The notes below the pieces were generated by a model that saw only the letters and a list, made by a program, of their open reading frames with translations, was not told where the DNA came from and made no database searches. A stretch of 64,000 bases of DNA from Enterococcus timonensis (GTDB lineage: Bacteria > Bacillota > Bacilli > Lactobacillales > Enterococcaceae): assembly GCF_900104595.1 (NCBI RefSeq), contig NZ_FNVY01000003.1:248001-312000 (forward strand), written 5' to 3'. Position 1 is the stretch's first letter, and each line of letters begins with the position of its first letter. Position numbers and translations under genes: made by a program. Positions 6,883-15,487 of this stretch are shown here, in pieces.

Positions 6883-8478
6883 TTAGTCTAATTTTTTCCA
6901 AAAAACTTTTTCGTAATGCGTCGCAGCAATGAAAGCAGCTAAAACAATCCCTATAAGGACCAATAAATTGCCGACAATAGGCCAAATATTTGATAGTAAA
7001 GCGAGTAAAACAATGGCTAAGATGCCGACAAATGTCCCTACTAGTAAAACGAGCATTCGGGAGAAATTTCCGCCGCCACGAGAATACAATTGGGTAATAT
7101 TTGTCCAATTTAAAGTTAGCAGACGATAATCACGGTAAAAAGCGTACCAAGAAAAGATAATGGTGCCAAGAAGATTACCAGCGACTAGACCAACAGTTAA
7201 AAACCACGGCAAATGTAAAGCAATCCCGCCAATCAGCATAATAACGCCCGTCAGCAGCCCTTGAAAACTAGCGGCAAACCAATATTTTATTTTTAAATAG
7301 TGGCGTAGTGAAAAGGGCAGACTTTTAATAAAATTAAAATTTTCCCGATCCAATGAAATAATCACCGAGACAATCGAAGCATTTCCAGTAGCTAGATAGG
7401 CAAATACTGCACCTACTAATACCGAGACGCCGGTGAATTTCCAGTCTAGTTGGCCTAAACCAAGGCCAGACGAAATGGCAAAGGGCATAATGAACGCCGC
7501 GGGGATAATAATACTTGAAGAAAAAAATTGCATCAGTAAGGTCGGATCTTTAATCAAATTAAAATTATACGTCAACAATTGGCGGCTAATTGTTTGTGGG
7601 GTGGTGTTTTCTTTGATTTTGTGGGCTTTTTTAGCCGGTGTAATGTTCGCTTGTAAATAAAATTTGGGAATGACTATTTTAACAATTAAAAATAAAAGTA
7701 AAGCTAGTAACGCCAGACAAGCGACGAAAATTAACAGACTAGTCAAAGTGGCTGGATGAACAGCTAATTGATGGAACGGGGCAAAAATCAAGAGCGTCGG
7801 TTGATCTTTTAAGACCAGCACACCTTGCGCGTCCGTTGTGTATTCCGAGGCATTATTAATATAAAAGATACCAGCGATCATTCCCAGGGAAGACAAAAAC
7901 ATCATAGCTGTGGAAAAAATAGATTTATGGCGCAAAAAAACTTTAGTTTGCGTTAGGCTGGCCACAACGAGCAAATAAAAAGAAAACATCAGCGCAAAAA
8001 AGAGGAAGAATAAAACTAGCGACCACAAGACAGCCACGGGTAGTAAAATATTACTTCTTAAAGTAGTGACAAGAAAAATAGCTAGAATCGGTAAAACAAA
8101 TGGAAAAATAGTCACCGCCACAATACCGAATTTGGCAAAAAATACTTCGCTTTGTTTAAATGGTAACGGTAAATAATCTTCTAAATCGTGACTTTCGTAA
8201 AAGACATTATAAATCACCGAAACGCTTTGGGCAAAGGCCATTAAAGCAAAAAGCGCGAGATACATTGTGAAAAATCCGGGATAATTTGCCAAATCAATAC
8301 TAATAAACATGACGGAGTAAGACAGGACAAAAATCACCGACAAAAGAATATATTGATTAAGAAGACTGCGGAATAATTTCCGACCTTTTTTACCTTTTTT
8401 CCGTTGTTGGTCCGTGGTTTGAGGATTGGCGTAAAGAAGATTAACATTAAAGAGAATCGCCAATTTTTTACGATTCAT
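6883..8478 (-). CDS. ABC transporter permease (ABC-2 type exporter)
   Basis: A 531-residue integral membrane protein with roughly 10 to 12 hydrophobic segments spread over its whole length and a long hydrophilic N-terminal cytoplasmic start. A central hydrophilic loop around residues 270-300 is rich in Lys. It carries no nucleotide-binding motifs. It overlaps the upstream ATPase gene by 11 bp, so the two form one exporter. The substrate cannot be deduced; large permeases of this kind are often linked to peptide or drug efflux. The start follows GGAGG at normal spacing. Confidence 0.82.
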   Translation of the reverse strand: MNRKKLAILFNVNLLYANPQTTDQQRKKGKKGRKLFRSLLNQYILLSVIFVLSYSVMFISIDLANYPGFFTMYLALFALMAFAQSVSVIYNVFYESHDLEDYLPLPFKQSEVFFAKFGIVAVTIFPFVLPILAIFLVTTLRSNILLPVAVLWSLVLFFLFFALMFSFYLLVVASLTQTKVFLRHKSIFSTAMMFLSSLGMIAGIFYINNASEYTTDAQGVLVLKDQPTLLIFAPFHQLAVHPATLTSLLIFVACLALLALLLFLIVKIVIPKFYLQANITPAKKAHKIKENTTPQTISRQLLTYNFNLIKDPTLLMQFFSSSIIIPAAFIMPFAISSGLGLGQLDWKFTGVSVLVGAVFAYLATGNASIVSVIISLDRENFNFIKSLPFSLRHYLKIKYWFAASFQGLLTGVIMLIGGIALHLPWFLTVGLVAGNLLGTIIFSWYAFYRDYRLLTLNWTNITQLYSRGGGNFSRMLVLLVGTFVGILAIVLLALLSNIWPIVGNLLVLIGIVLAAFIAATHYEKVFWKKLD

Positions 8479-9235
8479 GGCTTTCCTCCACGTCTTCTAG
8501 CAAATGTCCTTCTTGCGATAATCGGCCGGCCATTTTCAAATAAATCGTTTCTAGTGATTCATTGGGAGATTGGGCCAGTAAATCATCCACGGAGCCGTTA
8601 TATAATAGTTCGCCTTTTTTTAAAATCGCCAGTTCATCGCATAATTGTTGCGCGGTGTCTAAGACATGAGTCGAAAAAATAACGGTTTTTCCTTTTTCAA
8701 CGTGTTGTTTCATGAGTGCTTTAAGATCAAAAGCCGCTTGCGGATCTAGTCCTTGCATTGGTTCGTCAAGAATCCAAACTTCCGGATCAGCTAATAAAGC
8801 GCCGATAATAATCACTTTTTGCCGCATCCCGTGGGAAAAACTGTTCAGCGTTTCATCTACATGATCATTCATATCAAACAAGGCGATCAATTCTTTTTGG
8901 TGATTAATCACTTGCACCGAATCAATTTCGTAAGCAGCTCTAATCAGTTGCCAGTATTCATTTGCCGACAATTGTAAAAATAAATCCGGCGTATCTGGCA
9001 CATAGCCAATCATTTTTTTAATTTCGTGGCGATGTTCTTTTAGCGATAAATCATTGAAAAAAATCTCACCAGAAGTAGGTTCAATAATCGAAGTTAAACA
9101 TTTTAAAGTGGTCGATTTTCCAGCGCCGTTATGGCCGAGAAAGCCAAAAATTTTACCAGCAGGAATTTCTAAAGTGAGATCTTTTAACGCGGTTGTTTGT
9201 TCATATTGTTTGGAAATATACTGAATTTGAATCAT
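8468..9235 (-). CDS. ABC transporter ATP-binding protein
   Basis: A 255-residue ATPase subunit. Visible motifs are Walker A GHNGAGKST, Q-loop GYVPDTP, signature SFSHGMRQK (a variant of LSGGQ), Walker B VWILDEPMQGLD, and the switch His in IFSTHVLDTA. These fit the ABC-2/drug-resistance ATPase class. AGGAGG lies before the ATG. The permease gene begins before this one ends, which indicates translational coupling. A GC-rich inverted repeat at 9281-9313 lies just upstream, in the probable promoter. Confidence 0.93.
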   Translation of the reverse strand: MIQIQYISKQYEQTTALKDLTLEIPAGKIFGFLGHNGAGKSTTLKCLTSIIEPTSGEIFFNDLSLKEHRHEIKKMIGYVPDTPDLFLQLSANEYWQLIRAAYEIDSVQVINHQKELIALFDMNDHVDETLNSFSHGMRQKVIIIGALLADPEVWILDEPMQGLDPQAAFDLKALMKQHVEKGKTVIFSTHVLDTAQQLCDELAILKKGELLYNGSVDDLLAQSPNESLETIYLKMAGRLSQEGHLLEDVEESHES

Positions 9236-9280
9236 GAAAGAGCCTCCTTTTTAAATCTAGCTTGAGCCTACACTAAAAGT

Positions 9281-9313
9281 AGCGCGGGTGCAAGTACAAT
9301 TTGCGCCTGTGCT
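9281..9313. promoter_or_regulatory. inverted repeat upstream of the ABC exporter operon
   Basis: AGCGCGGGTGCAA and TTGCGCCTGTGCT form a 13-bp stem with a 7-nt loop; three of the pairs are G-T on the plus strand. On the minus strand it overlaps possible -35 hexamers (TTGTAC or TTGCAC) about 60-70 bp before the ATPase start, so it could be a repressor operator. No repressor gene is adjacent. Confidence 0.4.
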
Positions 9314-9350
9314 ATCTGTAATTTGGACGGTAAAATTTTTAAGCAGCAAG

Positions 9351-9608
9351 CTATAATGGGCGTTTGTTAAAATGAATCACTAATAAACAAGATAAAAAGC
9401 TGTCGGCTAATAATAAAAATCCAGCCACCCGGCCCCAAAAGTCATTCGCCGCGCCACTTGCCAATAACGCTACCCCGAAAATAAGGGAAGTAAAAGTATA
9501 AATTTTATTTGATTGTAAGATAAATTGTTCGGCGGGCACTTTCTTTTTTAACCAGCCGTTGACCAACAGACGCACGAGAAAATAACCGATAAATACAATG
9601 ATTGTCAT
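9351..9608 (-). CDS. small hydrophobic membrane protein, unknown
   Basis: An 85-residue protein with about three hydrophobic segments (near residues 2-16, 34-50 and 58-78) and positive charges at KKK and the C-terminus. I do not recognise the family. AGGAGG lies ahead of the ATG at good spacing, which supports a real gene. It is a single-gene unit between the metal ATPase and the ABC exporter. Confidence 0.6.
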   Translation of the reverse strand: MTIIVFIGYFLVRLLVNGWLKKKVPAEQFILQSNKIYTFTSLIFGVALLASGAANDFWGRVAGFLLLADSFLSCLLVIHFNKRPL

Positions 9609-9682
9609 AAAAAATCCTCCTGCATTCAGTATACTTGTTTTTTCAAAAAGGGGAAATGTGCAAATCAGCTGGCGCCGAAAAT

Positions 9683-9727
9683 AAAAAAAATCGTTGCAGT
9701 TTGAAATAGCCGCAACGATTTTTTTTA
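9683..9727 (-). terminator. terminator of the metal ATPase gene
   Basis: AAATCGTTGC and GCAACGATTT form a stem; on the minus strand it ends in a T run just after the ATPase stop codon. Confidence 0.85.
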
Positions 9728-11800
9728 TTTTTTTAAGGCGCGCAAGGCGTTTAAAACGGCGATTAAAGTTACACCGACATCAGCAAAGACGGCCAGACCC
9801 ATGGAGACAATTCCAAAAGCCCCTAAAATCAGCACGATAAATTTCACGACTAAAGCAAAAATAATATTTTCCTTAACGATGCGCATCGTTTTTTGGGCAA
9901 TTTGAATAGCTACCGGCAACCGGGTCAATTGATCTTCCATTAAGACTACATCCGAGGCTTCAATCGCCGCGTCACTGCCAAGACCCCCCATGGAAATACC
10001 CACATCGGCCCGGGCTAAAACCGGCGCATCATTTAAACCGTCCCCGACAAAAGCGACACTAGTATCGCTCTTAGCTAAAGTTTCTTCAAGGACCGCCACT
10101 TTATCTTGAGGCAACAGTTGACTATGAATTTCATCTAGTGGGACTTGTTTTTGAATGGATTCAGCCACTTGTTGCGTGTCGCCAGTTAGTAAAATTATTT
10201 TTTTGATACCCATTTTTTTAAGTTCGGAAAGAGCGGCGTTAGCTTCAGGTTTGATTTCATCTTGAATGACGAAATACCCTTGATAAATATTATCTTGGGC
10301 TACAAAAATAATGGTTCCTGTTTGATCAACAGTCGGTGTTTCGATTTTTCGATCAGTTAATAAGGCTTGTTTGCCGACTAAAATTTCCGTTCCTTGATAA
10401 TTGGCAGTTAATCCAAAACCAATTTTTTCTTCAACTTCGGTCATGGGCAAAAGCGGCGCTTTATTTTCAGCTACTAGCACTTTACCAACCGGATGAGTAG
10501 AATGGACTTCCAAACTAGCGGCAAGTTGCAATAATTTTTCTGGTTCAGAGCTGACGATTTTTGTTAAAGCAAAATTACCTTTCGTCAAGGTCCCCGTTTT
10601 ATCAAATAAAATTGTTTTAGTTTGCGCTAAATTTTCCAGAAAATGACTTCCTTTAATGAGGACACCATTTTTTGAAGCAGCGCCAATCCCGGCAAAAAAA
10701 CTAAGCGGCACGGAAATAACTAGTGCACAAGGACAAGAAATGACTAGAAAAGTCAAAGCGCGATAAATCCATTCTGACCATGGTTGAGCGAAAAATAAGG
10801 GGGGAACGATACCGAGAATTGCTGCAAAAGCCACCACAATCGGCGTATAAATTCGAGCAAACTTAGTAATAAATTTTTCCGCCGGCGCTTTTTGACTGGT
10901 GGCATTTTCCACCAATTCTAAAATTTTACTAGCAGTGGAATGTTGATCATCTTTGGTGACTTCCATAGAAAATGGCGCATTGGTATTGACCATACCGGCT
11001 AAAACTTCGTCGCCTGCTTGAAAAAAGCGGGGGACAGATTCACCAGTTAAAGGGGCCGTATCAATTAGCGCGCCTGCTGCAATAATTTTTCCATCTAAAG
11101 GAATTTTTTCTCCCGGCAAAACTTTTAATTGTTGGCCGACTAAGATATTTTCTGGTTTGACATCAGATAGTTGACCATTATTTTGCAAATGGGCAATTTC
11201 TGGCCGCAATTGTAAAGCCGCTTGAATGGATTTGCGGGAATTATCAACGGCCAAATCTTGAAAATATTCTCCTAGTTCGTAAAAAAGCATCACGGCCACA
11301 GCTTCGGGGAACTCTTGAATAGAAAAGGCACCCAGTGTGGCGATGGACATCAGAAAATTTTCGTCAAAAACTTGTCCGCGGCGCAAATTAGAAAAAGCTT
11401 TTGCTAAAACGGGCCAGCCAATGACTAGATATAAAATGGCGTACAAAACAATCGTTACTATTTTCGGCAAGGCGATAAAATGCATAATGACTAGCGCCAA
11501 AAAAATGCCAATGATTTTAATCAGCGGTGATGTCGCCGATTTTTCATCAGTCGATGTACTGTTAGCCGCACTGCTGGATTTAGTAGCGGCATTTTTATTG
11601 ATCAAGGTGACATCAGGCTCTACTTGGGTAATTTTTTCTTCAACGGCAATTAATTTTTCAGGACTAGTGGCAAATTGGATGGAACTTTGCGCAAAATTCA
11701 CTGAGACGTTAGTGACGTCGGGCATTTTTTCAACAGCGCGCTCAATTTTTTCAGCACAACTAGCACAATCCAGACCTTTTAAATGAAATGAATAGTTCAT
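9725..11800 (-). CDS. heavy-metal P1B-type ATPase (Zn/Cd exporter class)
   Basis: A metal-exporting ATPase of 691 residues. The N-terminal heavy-metal domain has the CxxC site GLDCASCAEKIE. About eight membrane segments follow, with the transport motif SCPCAL, the phosphorylation loop DKTGTLTKG, and the hinge GDGLNDAPVLA. The last membrane segment contains FADVGVTLIAVLNALR, whose Asp is typical of Zn/Cd/Pb (CadA/ZntA) pumps rather than Cu pumps. I start at ATG 11800, 7 bp after AGGAGG; the longer reading from 11833 has no ribosome site. A strong promoter with inverted repeats lies upstream, but no ArsR/CadC-type regulator is encoded in this window. Confidence 0.93.
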   Translation of the reverse strand: MNYSFHLKGLDCASCAEKIERAVEKMPDVTNVSVNFAQSSIQFATSPEKLIAVEEKITQVEPDVTLINKNAATKSSSAANSTSTDEKSATSPLIKIIGIFLALVIMHFIALPKIVTIVLYAILYLVIGWPVLAKAFSNLRRGQVFDENFLMSIATLGAFSIQEFPEAVAVMLFYELGEYFQDLAVDNSRKSIQAALQLRPEIAHLQNNGQLSDVKPENILVGQQLKVLPGEKIPLDGKIIAAGALIDTAPLTGESVPRFFQAGDEVLAGMVNTNAPFSMEVTKDDQHSTASKILELVENATSQKAPAEKFITKFARIYTPIVVAFAAILGIVPPLFFAQPWSEWIYRALTFLVISCPCALVISVPLSFFAGIGAASKNGVLIKGSHFLENLAQTKTILFDKTGTLTKGNFALTKIVSSEPEKLLQLAASLEVHSTHPVGKVLVAENKAPLLPMTEVEEKIGFGLTANYQGTEILVGKQALLTDRKIETPTVDQTGTIIFVAQDNIYQGYFVIQDEIKPEANAALSELKKMGIKKIILLTGDTQQVAESIQKQVPLDEIHSQLLPQDKVAVLEETLAKSDTSVAFVGDGLNDAPVLARADVGISMGGLGSDAAIEASDVVLMEDQLTRLPVAIQIAQKTMRIVKENIIFALVVKFIVLILGAFGIVSMGLAVFADVGVTLIAVLNALRALKK

Positions 11801-11821
11801 ACGATAGCCTCCTAAGTGAAA

Positions 11822-11874
11822 CATATGAATCACTTTTCATTCTTAGTATATATGATAATTCATTCATATGTCAA
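11822..11874 (-). promoter_or_regulatory. promoter and probable metal-responsive operator
   Basis: On the minus strand, TTGACA (11869-11874) and TATACT (11845-11850) are 18 bp apart. Perfect 9-bp arms, CATATGAAT (11822-11830) and ATTCATATG (11862-11870), flank the -10 box, and TATGA/TCATA half-sites occupy the spacer. AT-rich palindromes of this kind are typical of ArsR/CadC-family operators; the binding protein is inferred. Confidence 0.65.
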
Positions 11875-11920
11875 GAGAAACCGATTTTATGCTACACTAA
11901 AAAGAAAAGGGGTGGATCAA

Positions 11921-12238
11921 ATGAAAGTTGTATTTCATGTAGATGAGGCCGACAAGTGGCGGGAAGCCGAAAAAAATATTAAAAATTTATTGAGTGCCGC
12001 ACCAGATTGCGAAATTATTTTACTGATTAATGGCGTCGCAGTGGAAGGATTTTATTTACCTTTTCATCAACAATTTATCGCCGAATTTCCTGGGGTAGAA
12101 ATTCACGCCTGCCACAATGCGCTAAGTACGTATCATGTGAAGTTGGAAAATTTCCCGAAAAATGTTTCGATCGTACCAGCCGGCGTTCTTGATTTAATTG
12201 CACTTCAAGAAAAAGGTTTTGCTTATTTGAAACCATAA
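11921..12238 (+). CDS. DsrE/DsrF-like small protein
   Basis: A 105-residue protein of the DsrE fold: MKVVFHVDEADKWREAEKNI, then a hydrophobic strand IILLINGVAVEGF, ending with SIVPAGVLDLIALQEKGFAYLKP. Members usually sit in sulfur-relay or unknown contexts. No conserved catalytic Cys is obvious: the two Cys (DCEII and HACHN) do not match the sulfur-relay position. The ATG at 11921 follows AAAGGGGTGG; the upstream in-frame codons run through the divergent promoter and are not used. Divergent from the metal ATPase. Confidence 0.75.
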   Translation: MKVVFHVDEADKWREAEKNIKNLLSAAPDCEIILLINGVAVEGFYLPFHQQFIAEFPGVEIHACHNALSTYHVKLENFPKNVSIVPAGVLDLIALQEKGFAYLKP

Positions 12239-12280
12239 AAAAAGACCTGCCAAAATTAAATTTTTGACAGGTCTTTTTTT
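12237..12280. terminator. bidirectional terminator
   Basis: Stem AAAAGACCTG / CAGGTCTTTT with A and T tracts between convergent genes. Confidence 0.85.
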
Positions 12281-12849
12281 TATATACCAAAAGCCGGGTC
12301 ATAGCCAACGATTGTTTTTTCATTTAATGTAAATGGGCGGAAAACTTTCACCATAAATGCCTCTGCCGGTACTTCAAACGGCGGGAAAATTTGCAAAGCA
12401 TCGGCTGGTTGATAACCAAATTTTGGATAATAGTTGGCGTGACCTAAGACAATGCTACAGTCAAAATTAGTTTGGGCAATTTTGGCGTGGGCGGCTTCAA
12501 TTAATTGACTGCCAATACCATGATGTTGCCACGCAGGTAAAACAGCTAGCGGTGCTAAAGCACAAGCATTTAAGTTTCCTACAGTTAGACGACTAAATTG
12601 AATAAAACCTGCCAGTTGTTTATTTTGTTGGAAATTTAATTGAGGGTCTCTGGAATTTTCTGTCGGGAGATCTAGTTTATGATCGCTTTCGGCTACTAAA
12701 GTAAATTGGGGCAAAGCTGAGGGGCTCGTCCATAAACGTTTGACTAGATTGTGTTCATCGTGATCGGTAAAAACTTCATCTGCAAAACTTTTTTGAACTA
12801 AGCGGATAATTTCTGGTAAATCTTCAGTAGTTGCTGGTCGAATATTCAT
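12280..12849 (-). CDS. GNAT-family N-acetyltransferase (YhbS-like)
   Basis: A protein of about 189 residues with the GNAT fold. It has an N-terminal NIRPATTEDLPEIIRLV helix, the acetyl-CoA loop region LAVLPAWQHHGIGSQLI (motif A variant Q-x-x-G-I-G), and HANYYPKFGYQPA near the end, typical of YhbS-type enzymes. A 20-residue hydrophilic insert precedes the core strand. The start is ATG 12849, 8 bp after AAGGAG; the ATG two codons earlier is too close to that site. The acceptor substrate is unknown. Confidence 0.85.
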   Translation of the reverse strand: MNIRPATTEDLPEIIRLVQKSFADEVFTDHDEHNLVKRLWTSPSALPQFTLVAESDHKLDLPTENSRDPQLNFQQNKQLAGFIQFSRLTVGNLNACALAPLAVLPAWQHHGIGSQLIEAAHAKIAQTNFDCSIVLGHANYYPKFGYQPADALQIFPPFEVPAEAFMVKVFRPFTLNEKTIVGYDPAFGI

Positions 12850-12895
12850 CGTCATAACTCCTTGTTTTTTTAAAGTTAATGTAGAAAATTAATTA

Positions 12896-12926
12896 AAAAG
12901 CCATCCGTCAGTTGACAGATGGTTTT
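12896..12926 (-). terminator. terminator of the 12931-13701 gene
   Basis: A stem of ACCATCTGTCA with TGACGGATGGC (minus strand) followed by a T run, directly after the stop codon of the membrane-protein gene. Confidence 0.8.
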
Positions 12927-12930
12927 CATT

Positions 12931-13701
12931 TTAAAAATAGAGCAGTCCTAAACCAACTAAATAAAATAAATTCAGCGCGATTTCAGCTTTAAGAAAATGA
13001 TTTTGGCGAAACGTAAAAAAGGTGGCAATCACTAAAAAGACAGCGAAACTCACCACGCGCCATAAATCAAAAAAGTCATAACTATAATGTAAGTAAAAAA
13101 TACCGACTAAACTTAATAGCGTGCTAAGAGCAAAACCAATTACAAAAATTGACTTGCGATTGCGCTGGGAAACTTGTCCTTGCTGGAATAGCGTTAAAGT
13201 CAGGCTAGCTAAAAGGGCAGGCAATAAGGCGGTGATTTGATGAATATCAAAAAAAATCGGTGCCTTCATTAAAAACAATAAATTTAGCACAAGCCCTTTA
13301 AAAATCGGATTAAGCAACGTGTAATAAAAACTATCTAAATAAAAATATTGTTTCGAGTTGGCTAATGTTTGAAAGAGTTCATAGCCAAATAAAATCAGGG
13401 CAAATTGCCATTGCGTTTGGCTAGCAAAGAAAATAATTAAGACGGAACAGATTAAAAGTTTAATTCCGTAAGCTACCATAGGAAATCTAGTTTGTTTTTT
13501 ATATTGCATTCGGACAGTAAGCTCGCTGAAATTAGAGACGAATAAATAAAAAATCAATAAGGCAGCGCCTTGCCAATTTTCGCCGTCTTGTTGGTGGTAC
13601 AGTAAAACGCCAGGCAAAATGCTGAGTGCGGTTTGTAATAAGACGAGTAAGAAAAGAATGGAGACGGAAATGTTTTTTTTGGCAGGTAGACTTTCTTGCA
13701 T
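12931..13701 (-). CDS. polytopic membrane protein, unknown
   Basis: A 256-residue protein made almost entirely of hydrophobic helices, about eight, separated by short basic loops (QYKKQTR, QRNRK, FRQNHFLK). It has no signal peptide beyond the first helix, and no family motif that I recognise. AGGAGGG precedes the ATG by 6 bp. It is a single-gene unit with its own terminator, located next to the metK leader but transcribed away from it. Confidence 0.65.
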   Translation of the reverse strand: MQESLPAKKNISVSILFLLVLLQTALSILPGVLLYHQQDGENWQGAALLIFYLFVSNFSELTVRMQYKKQTRFPMVAYGIKLLICSVLIIFFASQTQWQFALILFGYELFQTLANSKQYFYLDSFYYTLLNPIFKGLVLNLLFLMKAPIFFDIHQITALLPALLASLTLTLFQQGQVSQRNRKSIFVIGFALSTLLSLVGIFYLHYSYDFFDLWRVVSFAVFLVIATFFTFRQNHFLKAEIALNLFYLVGLGLLYF

Positions 13702-13822
13702 GGGCGGCCCTCCTTTTTATCAATTATCTTCTATGTTAAGGAAAAAAAAGTTCCCCGTCAATGCTTTTTAAACTTAGGAGCGGATTTTTTAAAATCTTCA
13801 AGCATTTTTAAGCAACTTCTGT

Positions 13823-13828
13823 TATACT
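13823..13828 (+). promoter_or_regulatory. -10 box of metK
   Basis: TATACT ends 7 bp before the riboswitch begins. A convincing -35 hexamer at the usual spacing is not visible. Confidence 0.5.
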
Positions 13829-13834
13829 TTAGCT

Positions 13835-13900
13835 CGTTACAAAGTTCCCGAGAGGATGCTTATTGCAGCTGCCTTGTAACCGGAAAATTATTAAGGGGGA
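13835..13900 (+). promoter_or_regulatory. S(MK)-box (SAM-III) riboswitch before metK
   Basis: The leader carries the S(MK) core: GTTACAA pairs with TTGTAAC, with conserved AGTTCCCG, AGAGGATGC and TTATTGCAGCTGCC segments, then CCGG and the GGGGG ribosome-binding site at 13895-13899. In the known S(MK) mechanism, S-adenosylmethionine binding pairs the Shine-Dalgarno GGGG with upstream bases and blocks translation. The class is restricted to Lactobacillales and sits before metK, as here. The match is by recognition; covariance scoring was not possible. Confidence 0.93.
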
Positions 13901-13907
13901 ATACCAA

Positions 13908-15089
13908 ATGTCCGAAAAAAAATTATTTACTTCTGAATCGGTGTCAGAAGGTCATCCAGACAAAGTCGCCGATCAAATTTCTGATGCTATTTTAGATGCT
14001 ATTTTAACCGAGGATCCCATGGCGCGCGTCGCCTGTGAAACTTCGGTGACCACCGGAATGGTTTTAGTTTTTGGAGAAATTTCTACCACAGCTAAAATTG
14101 ATTTGCAAAAAATTGTGCGCCAAACGATTAAAGAAATCGGTTATACGCGAGCAAAATTTGGTTTCGATGGGGATTCAGTAGCCGTCTTGTCCGCTTTAGA
14201 TGAACAAAGCCCAGATATTGCTCAAGGTGTTGACGCTGCAATAGAGACTCGCGGGGAAGATGCGGAAAATCTTGGCGCCGGCGATCAAGGTTTAATGTTT
14301 GGTTTTGCTGTTGATGAAACGCCAGAACTGATGCCTTTACCGATTGCTTTAAGTCATCGACTAGTGCGACGTCTTGCTTATTTAAGAAAAATTCAGCACG
14401 TTTCTTTTCTACGTCCCGATGCCAAAAGCCAAGTGACAGTAGAATATGATGAAAATCAACAACCAGTCCGCGTGGATACGGTAGTGATTTCAACTCAACA
14501 CGATCCAGATATCGATTACGAAACGTTGAAAAAATTTGTGATGGAAGAAGTCATTCAAAATGAAATTCCAGCAGATTTACTCGATGATCAAACAAAATAT
14601 TTTATTAATCCAACTGGCCGTTTTGTCATTGGCGGACCTCAAGGCGATGCCGGTTTAACTGGTCGGAAAATTATTGTCGACACGTACGGCGGATATGCTC
14701 GCCACGGCGGCGGTGCGTTTTCTGGAAAAGATGCGACTAAAGTTGATCGCTCAGCAAGTTATGCTGCCCGGTACATTGCTAAAAATATTGTCGCAGCAGA
14801 CCTCGCTCGTAAAGTTGAAATTCAACTAGCCTATGCCATTGGTGTGGCGGAACCAGTTTCTATTAATATTGATACATTTGGTACTGGTGAAGTAAGCGAA
14901 GAAGCTTTAGTTAAAGCCGTTCGCAAAAATTTTGACTTGCGTCCTTCTGGCATTATTAAAATGCTGGATTTACGTCGTCCAATTTATCGCCAAACAGCTG
15001 CTTACGGTCATTTTGGTCGGACAGATGTCGATTTACCTTGGGAACATTTAGATAAAGTCGAAGATTTACTGCATAGTCTAGGCAAATAA
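13908..15089 (+). CDS. metK: S-adenosylmethionine synthetase
   Basis: A 393-residue methionine adenosyltransferase that makes SAM from methionine and ATP. Conserved signatures include [20 protein letters not shown] at the N-terminus, [28 protein letters not shown], and the P-loop-like [16 protein letters not shown]. The start is ATG 13908, placed by the GGGGG site inside the riboswitch; the in-frame ATG at 13863 lies within the riboswitch and is rejected. Expression is predicted to fall when SAM is abundant. A bidirectional terminator follows. Confidence 0.97.
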   Translation: MSEKKLFTSESVSEGHPDKVADQISDAILDAILTEDPMARVACETSVTTGMVLVFGEISTTAKIDLQKIVRQTIKEIGYTRAKFGFDGDSVAVLSALDEQSPDIAQGVDAAIETRGEDAENLGAGDQGLMFGFAVDETPELMPLPIALSHRLVRRLAYLRKIQHVSFLRPDAKSQVTVEYDENQQPVRVDTVVISTQHDPDIDYETLKKFVMEEVIQNEIPADLLDDQTKYFINPTGRFVIGGPQGDAGLTGRKIIVDTYGGYARHGGGAFSGKDATKVDRSASYAARYIAKNIVAADLARKVEIQLAYAIGVAEPVSINIDTFGTGEVSEEALVKAVRKNFDLRPSGIIKMLDLRRPIYRQTAAYGHFGRTDVDLPWEHLDKVEDLLHSLGK

Positions 15090-15141
15090 AAAAATCTCCA
15101 ACACGCAACTTCAGTAGAAGGACGTGTTGGAGATTTTTTTT
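15088..15141. terminator. bidirectional terminator after metK
   Basis: A long stem, AAATCTCCAACACG / CGTGTTGGAGATTT, with flanking A and T tracts between convergent metK and the 83-residue gene. Confidence 0.92.
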
Positions 15142-15391
15142 AAAAATTAGGATGGTTCTGTTTTTGTTCTTTTAATAGAGGTAAAAGTTGACTAGCTTTT
15201 ATTTCTTCTGATTTTTCTACCCCGAAGCCTGCCGGTTGTTTTTCAGCCGGGTCATTTTTGAAGCGATAATCAGTGTATAATTTTTTGCCGTCTTTTTCTT
15301 CATAGAAGGCCCAAATGTTTTCATTCCCAATATCGGCGATATCCGCAATCAGTTCAACAATCAATTCTTGTAAATCATCATAGAAACGCAT
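15140..15391 (-). CDS. hypothetical acidic protein
   Basis: An 83-residue soluble protein, acidic in its first half (DDLQELIVELIADIADIGNE) with alternating charges towards the end. I do not recognise the family. It has a well-placed AAAGGAG before the ATG, a stop codon against the shared terminator, and no overlap with another gene, so it is probably real. Confidence 0.6.
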   Translation of the reverse strand: MRFYDDLQELIVELIADIADIGNENIWAFYEEKDGKKLYTDYRFKNDPAEKQPAGFGVEKSEEIKASQLLPLLKEQKQNHPNF

Positions 15392-15435
15392 TTTTTTCTC
15401 CTTTATAGTCCTATTTTTAAATTGTAAATTAGTAA

Positions 15436-15478
15436 AATAAAAAAACTACAAATTCTTATTACTAAGAACTTTGTAGTC
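15436..15478 (-). terminator. terminator of tRNA-Gly(CCC)
   Basis: ACTACAAA and TTTGTAGT form a stem extended by TTCTT/AAGAA. On the minus strand it ends in a T run, 10 bp beyond the tRNA. Confidence 0.8.
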
Positions 15479-15487
15479 TTAAAGAAA

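Noticed and set aside
11337-11786. 149-residue plus-strand reading frame inside the metal ATPase gene
   Set aside because: It is antisense to a clearly conserved coding region, with no ribosome site and no recognisable protein.
14128-14493. 121-residue minus-strand reading frame inside metK
   Set aside because: Shadow of the conserved metK gene; no ribosome site or family match.
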